Below are positions 55,559-64,000 of a stretch of DNA of 64,000 bases, piece after piece. The notes under the pieces are model-generated. The model was not told where the DNA came from and ran no database searches. It worked only from the letters and a program-made list of their open reading frames with translations. This DNA comes from Plenodomus lindquistii. Taxonomy: Eukaryota; Ascomycota; Dothideomycetes; Pleosporales; Leptosphaeriaceae. The stretch is taken from positions 1,240,001 to 1,304,000 of the forward strand of contig JANUWI010000010.1 of assembly GCA_025504975.1 (NCBI GenBank), written 5' to 3'. Numbering within the stretch: position 1 is the stretch's first letter; every line of letters starts with the position of its first letter. A program made the position numbers and the translations under genes.

Positions 55559-56072
55559 GAAGGAGCGGAGCGCGAAACTATCGATGTGAAACTCGGCTAG
55601 ACTATAAAACCTCCCAGCTAACTCGTTTTCACAAAGACGATCGTGAAAATGAGGGCCTTTGCGAAGTATTCATGATGGATCTGACGATTGGAGAGATGAG
55701 CGACGGCGAGGCAACAAAGTCCCTACCCCCACACGCATTCGCGTATCTGAGCGCTGTTTGACTATCTCCCGTTACCTAGAAGAATTCCAGGTCTGCGTTC
55801 TAGAAGTCACATGGGTACGATGTCTGTGAACAACTTTGACGACTTTATCGACCTCCTCGTACACGGATTACTACAAACAAAGACCCCCAAAGGTCGTTTA
55901 GGATATGTCGAAGGCCGTTCATGGGTTCTCATCGACACGTGTCATCATTGTCTTTCGCCATTGCCCAATACCCGGTCGCCTTATAGCTCAGCTCAGCCTT
56001 GCTCTGAGACTACATCTTACCCCGCTATTTTTCAGCTCCAGCTTTCAATTTCACCTTACTCTCACTTTGACC
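55559..56072. other. Spacer and promoter of the intact HET gene
   Basis: 514 bp; the HET frame stays open upstream to 55905 without an ATG before 56073, so part of it is the leader. Its final 80 nt are C/T-rich. Confidence 0.5.
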
Positions 56073-57944
56073 ATGGCGCAATCTGGCATAGCAACGACGT
56101 ACGACTACCGTACCCTTGAAGGTGACGAGATCCGTCTCCTCCAAGTATCATGGGAGATCAACCCGCTCAACAATACTGGCGTTCCGACCTACCGCCTCGT
56201 CCACAAGTCATTACCACCCAAACCCGATGAACCTCCTCTTGAGTACGAAGCCGTGTCCTACCAGTGGGGCGAACCTCTCCGCATCTCTGGATTATCCATT
56301 GAACATTTCACGAACAATGGCACTGCCCAGACAATCGGCCTGACTCAGAACCTCACAGATGCACTACCCTGCCTCTTGAAGCAGTCGAAAACAAATCTCC
56401 TATGGATAGACCAGCTGTGCATCAACCAGGGCGAAGACGAAGCGGCCCTGTCCGAGCGATCAAGACAAGTCTCACGCATGTCGGAAATCTACACACGTGC
56501 GAAGAACGTGATAGTGTGGACCGGCCCAGCCGACGGAGACAGCGACAACTGTAAAGAATATCTCGACGGTCTTGCCGAATATTTACACGGCCTTGAAGAT
56601 CGCGAGAAAATCACACCTGGCACGGCTACGTACGACTCTGGAATTCGATACTTTATAGTACGGAGCACATTCTCCCCCACCGCGCCCACCGACGCCAAAT
56701 TTGCGCCCTCCATCCGCCAGTTCTTCACTCGACCGTGGTTCACGCGCGGCTGGATCGTCCAAGAATTCCTGCTGGCGAGCTCCATTGTTGTACTCGCGGG
56801 AGATACGACATTTAGTAGCCAAGACCTGTTCGACATGCAGACTGTGCCTATTACTCCAGGAGGTGTAACGAACCCGGCGTACAACATGCTCCTCAACATG
56901 CGCTTGCGCCCATTCAAGGAAAGACAACCGCTGAAGTTTCTGCGAACGATGCATGAAGTCGCCGGCAAATTTGAGACGCGGTTTCTACAAGACAGCTTGA
57001 ATGCGTTTCTGGGCTTGCTGGAAGACACGGAGGAGCCTTTTCGACCAGACTTCAATGCGTCGATCCGAACAAACTTTACGAGGTTTGCGGCAACACTGGC
57101 GGAGAAGTATGGGTCATTGGACTTCTTGTCAATGTGGAGTGCCAACCTCGATGACTTTTTGCCGCAGACGCCTGGTGAGCTGAGGAAGTTTCCAAGTTGG
57201 GTACCGGCTTGGACGGATGTGCCGCTACAATCGCCCTTTCGATTAGCAATGGGAGGGGTACGTACGATGGGATACGATGTTGCCTGGGATGCATGCGGTG
57301 GACGCAAGCATAAACATCAGGACCCCAATGAGGTTGCTTACAAAGGCAAGGTTCCCGCAACAGATCGCCTGGTGGTCAAGGGTATGGTAGTAGATGTCAT
57401 TGACCGGATTGCTAGCGATGTAGTGTTTAATCGCTACTGGGACTTTACGCCCGAGACGGTCGAAGCCGACAATGCGTATCTTGATGACCTCGTTGACGGA
57501 ATCAAGACGGCTCTCGACCTCCAGAAGATAAACCACTGGACGCGGGAAGATATGCTGCGCTTCCTGAGGGAGGTGGAAGCGAATGGTGCAGACTATACGG
57601 AGGACAGTAGCACGTCTGCTTCGAAAGCGTCTAATGATATGGTTGGCTTCGACCAGAATCTTGCTCTTACCTTGTCCGTGGGTCGTGGGAGAAGATTTAT
57701 GCGGACAAAGGGGAGCATACCCAACGAAGAGGGTAGTGTCGGGCTTGCGCCCATGTTCGGGTCGAAGGTTGGCTCTCTAATTGTGATTCTTCATGGTTGC
57801 AGCGTTCCTATCGTCTTGGAGCTAGCGAACGAAGAGTATGAGGAGTACAAAGTCGTGGGCGATTGTTATGTCGAGGGAATTATGATGGGTGAGGCTGTAA
57901 AGGGATGGGAAGAAGACATGGCTCAGACTTTTATACTGATCTAA
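56073..57944 (+). CDS. HET-domain (heterokaryon incompatibility) protein
   Basis: Single exon, 623 aa from the ATG at 56073. The HET domain covers residues ~45-215 with all blocks: YEAVSYQWGEP, LLWIDQLCINQGEDEAALSERSRQVSRMSEIYTRAKNVIVWTGP and, further on, FFTRPWFTRGWIVQEFLLA. The C-terminal half (NAFLGLLED, WVPAWTD, and a long region to DCYVEGIMMGEAV) follows the standard fungal HET6-like architecture, ending near GEAVKGW. Such proteins trigger cell death when incompatible hyphae fuse, or act in other self-recognition; many members are uncharacterised and expand greatly in Pezizomycotina. No WD40, NACHT or ankyrin partner domain is attached. No break seen. Confidence 0.9.
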   Translation: MAQSGIATTYDYRTLEGDEIRLLQVSWEINPLNNTGVPTYRLVHKSLPPKPDEPPLEYEAVSYQWGEPLRISGLSIEHFTNNGTAQTIGLTQNLTDALPCLLKQSKTNLLWIDQLCINQGEDEAALSERSRQVSRMSEIYTRAKNVIVWTGPADGDSDNCKEYLDGLAEYLHGLEDREKITPGTATYDSGIRYFIVRSTFSPTAPTDAKFAPSIRQFFTRPWFTRGWIVQEFLLASSIVVLAGDTTFSSQDLFDMQTVPITPGGVTNPAYNMLLNMRLRPFKERQPLKFLRTMHEVAGKFETRFLQDSLNAFLGLLEDTEEPFRPDFNASIRTNFTRFAATLAEKYGSLDFLSMWSANLDDFLPQTPGELRKFPSWVPAWTDVPLQSPFRLAMGGVRTMGYDVAWDACGGRKHKHQDPNEVAYKGKVPATDRLVVKGMVVDVIDRIASDVVFNRYWDFTPETVEADNAYLDDLVDGIKTALDLQKINHWTREDMLRFLREVEANGADYTEDSSTSASKASNDMVGFDQNLALTLSVGRGRRFMRTKGSIPNEEGSVGLAPMFGSKVGSLIVILHGCSVPIVLELANEEYEEYKVVGDCYVEGIMMGEAVKGWEEDMAQTFILI

Positions 57945-58562
57945 ATACATGCAAGAATCTTGTTTGAACTATTCCCGTGTACATTCGCGTAGACCATTTA
58001 TGATTCGTGCACTCTATTGAGGTATAGTGATTGGTTACTTTGAGGATTTGCAGTCGACAGCGATACTCACAAACAATACATGGCAAATCTTGACCTATTA
58101 CTTCTTATAGGAACTGACCAGTAGCAGCTCCTCAATGAAGCGAAAACAAGAGTACACAATCCCACCCAAGTCCAGCAAGGCTGACTGACGCACCCACCAG
58201 CATAAACCCTGCCTTTACATCAATCAACCCCACACACACTCACACTCACGCAATCCACACCACCATGGTACATCAATCCAATACTACAAACCCTCCCACC
58301 ATACCCCTAATCCCCATCCGCATATCCATCCCCAAAGCTCCCCCAAACAACCCACACATTGCACAAAAATCTCCACCACCACCAAAAGAATCCTCCCCCC
58401 CCCCGTCCCAACACATCAACCCCTGATCTCCAAACCACAACACCGTGCATCACCGCATACCCACACCCATCCTTCCAGCCACCCGCCCGCCCGCCGCTAT
58501 TACCGTTACCGTTATCCCCACCCCATCCCTCCCGCATCTGCACATCATCTTCATCCCCCACT

Positions 58563-58587
58563 AATCTCATCTCATCTCATCTCATCT
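58563..58587 (+). repeat. (CTCAT)n microsatellite
   Basis: About five units of CTCAT in a row. Confidence 0.85.
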
Positions 58588-58753
58588 GCGCTCGGAAGCC
58601 CGCGGATCACGGGACACCCCGGATGGAATCGACCAGCCTACGCTTCGCTCGCTCAGCCTTACCATTACCATTACCCACATTTCATTTCAATTCAATTCAT
58701 TTTACAATATACCGTGGTCAGGACGGGTCGGGTCGGGATGAGGCTGAGACTAA

Positions 58754-58779
58754 GGCTGATGGCTGATGGCTGATGGATG
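58754..58779 (+). repeat. (GGCTGAT)n tandem repeat
   Basis: Three and a half heptanucleotide units. Confidence 0.8.
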
Positions 58780-58816
58780 TGTGGGGACGGACTAGTATAC
58801 TTAATTCTAACCTCAC

Positions 58817-58845
58817 CTGCATCTGCATCTGCATCTGCATCTGCA
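58817..58845 (+). repeat. (CTGCAT)n microsatellite
   Basis: Nearly five hexanucleotide units CTGCAT. Confidence 0.85.
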
Positions 58846-58930
58846 CCTTCCCATCACCTCCGCAGCTCGCTTTACTTCTTTGACCCATTGCAACACCATG
58901 ATGCGCGTAGGGTCGGTCGGTCTGTGCTTG

Positions 58931-58990
58931 TACCATACCACACCACACCATACCACACCACACCCCACCCATCCAACCCAACCACCAACC
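58931..58990 (+). repeat. Imperfect (CCACA/CCATA)n repeat tract
   Basis: Pyrimidine-biased tract of ACCATACC and CCACA units, passing into CCAACC units to ~59010. Confidence 0.75.
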
Positions 58991-59754
58991 CAACCACCAA
59001 CCACCCACTAAAGAACCTTCTAAGCGAAAAGCGCTCGTGTATATACCAGTACAGGAACTAGACTTGGACTGGATGGTCTGGTTGCACCACGTGTACGCAA
59101 CGTGCGTGACCTGAGCTAACGACTAACGACTAACGTGGTACGTGTAAGAGTGGTGCGTACAAGACAGGGCACGACAGGTTACAATGGCATGGGTCGATGT
59201 TGCCTCGTTACACGTGGTACGATATGATGAGGTAGCAGGCAAGCAAGGTACACGAGGTGTATCGTGTCAACTGCAGGAGGCAGGCGCTTGTGACACATGG
59301 CAATTTACAATCGCCGTTGCTGGAAGTAAGAGCTATGGTTCACGGCTGAGAACTTGTGTTACAGTCGCAGCCGTGGACATGGATGTCGACGAGCTTCACG
59401 AGGTTCGAAGAGTGACGATTGTTTGTGAGTGTGATTATCATTGATTGAGTTACTATCTACCAGCCCCAATGCCTATTCCGTTTCCCACGTGTTCCCATGA
59501 GAGGGGGTATCAAAGCGTCTGTCATCAGGGAAAGCAGCTCCAAACTAGGAGCGAAAGAACGAACGCCGGCACGCTTGTTACTGTCGTAGTTGTCGTTCAT
59601 GCCATCGTGTCGTAAAAAAAACAAGAAGAGAGAAAGAAAAAAATCAACCCATGCATCAAGATATCCAAGTCCTGCCATCCCCTAGGAACAACCCCGTCAT
59701 TATGCACATTACTTCCGCCGTGCGAGGACGTTGGATAATGTCGATGTAGGTTGC

Positions 59755-60587
59755 TTAGAGGAGGAGCCATGCGGCGATACCAGCGGCACCAGCGATGGGG
59801 AGGCCGGTCATCTTGGCAGCGGCACCAGCGGCGGTAGCAGAGGAGGCGGCGGAGCCAGCAGCGCTGGTAGCAGAGCCGAGAGCACTGGTAGCGGAGGAAA
59901 GACGCCCAGAAGCCTCAGACTGAATGCTGGCGGTGGCAGACGCCAAAGCCGAGCTGGCGGAGTTCTGGGCAGACTCAATGGCGGAAGAGACAGAGGCAGC
60001 GAGGGAAGAGGCGTCGCTCTCGAGAGAAGAAGCAGCGCTGGAAGCAGCACTGGCAGCAGAGCTGACGAGACCAGAGGCCTGGCTGGCAAGGCTGGAGGCA
60101 ACGCTAGTAAGACCGCTGGCTGCGCTGCCGGAGGCAAGGGCGCCGCTAGCACTAGCAACGGCGGAGGTGAGGATGGGCAGCGCAGGGGGGACGGAGCCAG
60201 AGGGAGCAGCATCTGTGACGATGATCAGCAACTAGGATGGGGAATGTGGGGTGGGGATGTTTCTTACTGGAGCACTGGCCAGCAGCCCAGGTGACGGCTG
60301 AAGCAGCCTCTTCGGCACCGCAGGCCTGAGCAGAGCAGTCGCGGACACCGTAGGCCCAGTTGGACTGGCTGCAGAAGCAGCCAACGTCACCGGCGGAGCA
60401 GCTGAAATCGGTGTTGGCGATGCGAGCCATGTTGTCAGCGCACATTTGCTGCAGACATGGTTAGTGTTTGTTTGGAGAGGCGATTGCGGGCCGTGGAATG
60501 CGGAAGGAAGCAACATACAGCGCATGGCCCAAGGTTCTGGGCAAGGGCGACACCAGCGACGGCAGCGATGATGGCGAAAGACCTCAT
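59755..60587 (-). CDS. CFEM-domain GPI-type protein with long Ala/Ser stalk
   Basis: Three exons, 60587-60519, 60448-60268 and 60212-59755 (introns 70 and 55 nt), give 235 aa. The signal peptide is MRSFAIIAAVAGVALAQ. The CFEM domain (residues ~18-84) has its eight Cys: PCA, MCA, FSC, VGC, FC, RDC, QAC, GQC, with the key Asp in CSAGDVGCFC. Characterised CFEM proteins bind haem or act in host interaction and wall integrity. After it comes a ~120-residue stalk almost entirely of Ala, Ser, Gly and Leu with periodic SSxxSxASS blocks, and a GPI-type C-terminus (GLPIAGAAGIAAWLLL). A (GAGT)8 microsatellite lies in the leader, 14 nt before the ATG. A possible TATA box (TATAAA on this strand) is at 60792-60797. 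Confidence 0.93.
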
Positions 60588-60600
60588 GTTGACGGTGGGA

Positions 60601-60633
60601 GAGTGAGTGAGTGAGTGAGTGAGTGAGTGAGTG
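60601..60633 (+). repeat. (GAGT)8 microsatellite in the CFEM leader
   Basis: 33 nt of GAGT units; in the transcript it would read as an ACTC repeat just before the CFEM start codon. Confidence 0.92.
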
Positions 60634-61179
60634 TTTGGTGGGAGGAGATGTTGTCGAGGTAGAAGCTGGCTATGATAGTAGCTGTCAGGTGAGAGGAGCG
60701 TCAAAGTGAGGAAGTTGCTTCAAGGTGCTGGTAGATGGGTTGGGTGAGGATGCTTGGTGGAGGAGAGAGACTGGAGCGCAGACAGCAGCGGTTTATATTG
60801 TGGAAGCGGTGCGAGGGCATGTGAAGGCAAGGCGCTTGCCAAGGCAATGGTACAAACAGGCAAGCGGGTGGGCCCTGCTAGTGGCTGGAAAGAGGCTGGT
60901 GCAGCGGTGACGGCAGGTGCGAGCAGGGATGGCCGTCCATGGCGTTGGCAGCGACCACAGGCACCGTCCACACCAAACCAAGGCACGGTGGAAATCAGCC
61001 CTCGTCGACGGCACGCTGATTGGCCAATGCCTCGTGTCTGCGTCAGTTCCCCATTTCCAAGACTTCTCGCTACACAGCCATGATACAACCATCATGTCGC
61101 CGCGGACGACTGCCCGATTCGCCCAAGCATTGCTGATTCACTGTCCAGCACAGCGCAGCCGCCCCGAGCTGTTGTCATC

Positions 61180-61203
61180 GCAACCGCAACCGCAACCGCA
61201 ACC
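61180..61203 (+). repeat. (CAACCG)4 microsatellite
   Basis: Four hexanucleotide units within the intergenic region. Confidence 0.85.
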
Positions 61204-61961
61204 AGAGCCTCCGCAACGTCATGCTGTCCCAGCTGCCATCTGAAAACTCTGCAGCGCACAGTCTCACAGACAGCGTGCTGTTCTCGTGGCACACGCTGTC
61301 CTTGACTCCTTGCTGCTGCCAGCGGCCAGCCACCCGCTCCTGCGGAGTTGCCCTGCCCGACGCTTCTCCAGTACCACTGAACACCCCCCGTGGGCGCACT
61401 AGTAAATGAAGCCAAATCTTGTTTGCAACCAAGCAGCGCCTCTCGCCCATTCTATGTACCTGACGTCGCAAACGTTAGCTCCAACCTCTGCGTAGCGTTT
61501 ACACTGGTGCTATGCAGGGCCCGTTTGTGCGCGCTGCCCACAAATGGCTGTTCATTTCGTTTCACAAATCCCGCCATTAATATGATTTGCCTTCGCTTCC
61601 CCAGATGACAGGGACGCCTTCACAGGGCATCGTGACAATCTGGATCGACCCAATGTGCAAGGATACCTGGGTGTTCATGTCCGCGGAGACCCCACGATTG
61701 GAAGGCTTGTATAATTTGTCCAGAGAGATACCAGTTTCACCTGCACTCAAATCATTCCCGCCCCTCGCAAATCTCCATTCGAGGCTGGGGAGTGCATCTG
61801 CATCGCCTTGACCGATCACCCCGTATGATTGACGGCCTGGTTCAGGTGGGCGGGTGCATCGATATGGGCCAGACCTTGGTCTGTCGTGGCCCAATCACCC
61901 AGCCTCTGCGCTACCAAAGTCCAACACCATAGAGTACAGCCTCCTGCGGCGCAGGCCCTGT

Positions 61962-63909
61962 CTACCCAGCCACAAGAGAAATGCGCGTCTTCCCATCGCC
62001 GTTGAGCGGACTGGCATCTTTCCCAGTTTTCTCATCGGCTTCACCCTCTGTCTCCTCGGCCAGATGTTTCTCCTCGGCAGATGTGATGCAGTGCGTGTTC
62101 GCGCCTTTTCAGCACAACAGCGGTCAGCTCCTGAGTCGCGGAAAATCTTCAGCTTCAACAAGGGCAAATTTAAACTCACCTAATTTATTGATCGTCTCCA
62201 TCCACTCATCATAAGGGTCTGAGTCGAAGACGATACCGCCCTAAGTGCCCCGATTCGTTAGCACCGTCTGCTTTGAAGCAGAGCAAAATCATCCTCGCCA
62301 AACTTACCCCTGCTTGGAGATACGCGATGCCGTCTTTGACAAGCATCGTGCGTAGCGCAATGCATGTCTGATTACTAGCATTAGCCACAGCCACCTTTGG
62401 AGCTCGGAGCAACCTCGTCCACTCACATCCATTGCACCCTCGATTTCTTTCTCCCCATCGACGCTCCCATAGCCAAAGTAGCCAACTGCTCCGGCATATA
62501 CACCGCGCTTTTCCTTCTCCAGCTCGGCGATGAGTTGCATTGCTCGTACTTTTGGTGCACCGCTCACCGTCCCTGCACAGACTCGCGATCAGCATGATTT
62601 TTGAACTTGCGAATTAGCCACCAACAACGTACCAGCGGGAAAGATTGATCGGAATGCATCGAATCGTGTCTTGCCAGGTCGCAGCACCCCGGACACTTCC
62701 GAAACCAAGTGTTGAACGTGAGAAAACTGGATTCACACACACAAACATTAGCATGTGATGTCTGTTCGTTCGACGTCGCTGACCCAGAATTATTGCATTA
62801 ACACGCATTGACTGCATGACGGAACATCATCATACCTTTTGGACCACCATCAACTTGTCGACTCGTGTTGTCAGTGGGTCGCATACGCGATTGACGTCAT
62901 TACGCGCTAGGTCGACCAGCATCACCTAAACGGGTTCTGTGTAAGCTTTGACTCTTGACAGAAGCTTGATGATGATGATCCTTACGTGTTCGGCCCGGTC
63001 TTTCAACGAATTGGACAGCTCTTCTGCCAAGGCAGCATCTTCTTGCAATGTCTTGCCGCGCTTGACGGTTCCTGCAATGGGGTGCGTGATGATTCTTCCT
63101 TGCTCCTCCTTCACCAGCAGCTCTGGACTTGCGCCAACTATTTGAAAGTCTTCACAGTCGACAAAGAAGAGATATGGTGAGGGATTGACGTTTCGCAGGT
63201 TTCGGTAGATGTTGAAGGGGTGTAATGAGGTGGGCCGCGCGAATCGCTGTGAAGGTACTGCCTGGATAATGTCGCCAACGCTGATGTGCTTCTTCAGGGT
63301 CTTGACGTGGTTCTCGTATCCATCCTGACCGATGTTGGAGGTGTACTCGTTCCCGAGCTGGATTGGCCCTTGTTTTGGCAACGGGAGATGCTTGTCCTTC
63401 AATATGGCTAGGTGTCTCCTGATGGTAGCCTTTGCCTCGTCGTATGCCTGTTCAAGGTCGTCTAGGCTGTCTGGGACCTTGACATATGTTATGACCTTGA
63501 CAGTCTGCTGGAAGTGGTCGAGCGCCACCACGGTGTCGAAGAGCATGAAGAAGCTCTCCGGCACCTTGAGTATGTCCTTTGTATCGTCTCGTCGGGTCTT
63601 GGGCTCAAAGTACTTGACGCAGTCATATCCCACATATCCAACGGCCCCGCCAGTCATCGGAGGCAACTGTATGGAAGGGACGGTCGCGACTCTGCTCTTT
63701 TCGAGCTCCTTCTCGAGGAGGGGGAGGGGGTCGGTTTCTTCGCCATGGCCGGGCCCAGTCTTGATGACTTTTCGCGGGTCTACAGTGTGTCAGTATCTAG
63801 CTGAGGTACTGGGATGGAGGACGTCTAACCTGCGCCGATGAAGCTGTATCGCCCAATGGTCTCTGTGGTCGCCGCGCTCTCGAACAGGAAAGACAACTTT
63901 GACTGTGCA
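61962..63909 (-). CDS. trpE: Anthranilate synthase component I, 5' end beyond the window
   Basis: Eight exons are visible: 63909-63830, 63779-62986, 62925-62836, 62726-62633, 62572-62427, 62367-62308, 62240-62180 and 62104-61962, giving 488 residues in one consistent frame. They cover most of the chorismate-binding domain: SFLFESAATTETIGRYSFIGA (an LxES-type feedback site), PPMTGGAVGYVGYD, DIIQAVPSQRF, GASPELLV, HPIAGTVKRG, MLVDLARNDVNRV, FPAGTVSGAPKVRAM, QAGGGIVFDSDP. With the glutaminase subunit it converts chorismate and glutamine to anthranilate, the first step of tryptophan synthesis. The exon at 63909 may instead begin ~10 nt earlier, and about 80-110 N-terminal residues are outside the window. 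The donor at 63829 is an unusual GTTAGA. A polar 48-residue tail ends the protein. Confidence 0.93.
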
Positions 63910-64000
63910 CTGATCCCCAACTGTCAGCATTACTCTAGCGGCCTGTGCAATCCCCACAGTATGCGCTCAAATCCAATGTCTCTTCTATGCCTTGGACATG

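Larger units (their letters stand above)
57945..59754. other. Microsatellite-rich intergenic region
   Basis: 1.8 kb with no supported gene. From ~58200 to 59010 the + strand is strongly C/A/T-biased and packed with short tandem repeats, which opens false Pro- or Gly-rich frames on both strands. The right end is the 3' region of the CFEM gene. Confidence 0.55.
60588..61961. other. CFEM promoter and intergenic region
   Basis: 1.4 kb with no supported gene. It includes the CFEM leader and promoter, a (CAACCG)4 tract at 61180-61203, and the 3' side of the trpE-type gene. Confidence 0.5.

Noticed and set aside
56489..57307. 272-codon minus-strand frame
   Set aside because: Antisense shadow of the HET gene, which has all HET motifs on the + strand.
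58359..58766. 135-codon Pro-rich + strand frame
   Set aside because: Lies in microsatellite, C-rich sequence; low-complexity translation with no domain.
59731..60294. 187-codon Gly/Ser-rich + strand frame
   Set aside because: Antisense of the CFEM stalk; the minus-strand gene has the eight-Cys CFEM domain.

Overview
This window is nuclear DNA of a filamentous ascomycete, most likely a Dothideomycete (Pleosporales-like). That placement is inference: genes carry many short introns (45-109 nt, mostly about 50) with GTATGT/GTAAGT donors and CTAAC/CTGAC-like branch points, and the gene families (CFEM, HET, CE5 and GH3 enzymes, Zn2Cys6-like proteins) are typical of that group. I support 23 protein-coding genes and one probable HET-domain gene relic. 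Many gene models had to be joined across introns; exon ends are given in each entry. No tRNA, rRNA, CRISPR array or intact transposon was recognised.

Region by region. 0.3-4.2 kb holds housekeeping genes: frataxin, DPH3 and the exocyst subunit SEC6. 6-12.8 kb has a small GPI-type wall protein, an S33 secreted peptidase, two unknown proteins and a BLOC-1 subunit 1 homologue. 13.6-25.7 kb is one giant gene, the TOM1/HUWE1-type HECT ubiquitin ligase (3973 aa, 4 exons). 27-30 kb has an orphan JmjC-like protein and an F-box-like protein. 30.6-34.6 kb is a divergent pair, a Dal5-family MFS transporter and a TauD/Jlp1-type dioxygenase, which reads as a sulfonate-use module. 35-40 kb has a protein with three tandem Zn2Cys6-like fingers and a histidine phosphatase ending in a PCNA-binding (PIP-box) motif. 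41-46 kb has a Ser/Thr-rich GPI-type surface protein and a GH3 glycosidase. 46.5-49.6 kb is a five-exon orphan with GHKL-ATPase-like motifs. 50.8-53.4 kb has a fructosyl-amine/sarcosine-type FAD oxidase and a CE5 acetylxylan esterase. 55-58 kb has a HET relic beside an intact HET gene. 58-61 kb is rich in microsatellites and carries a CFEM GPI-type protein. The window ends inside anthranilate synthase component I (trpE-type), whose 5' end lies beyond position 64000.

Functional themes. Secreted or surface proteins for scavenging and wall biology (S33 peptidase, GH3, CE5, CFEM, two GPI-type proteins) are interleaved with core housekeeping genes. The best candidates for new biology are the PIP-box phosphatase, the triple Zn2Cys6 protein, the GHKL-like orphan and the transporter/dioxygenase pair. 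All functional statements rest on reading the sequence and on recalled family knowledge; no database search was run.
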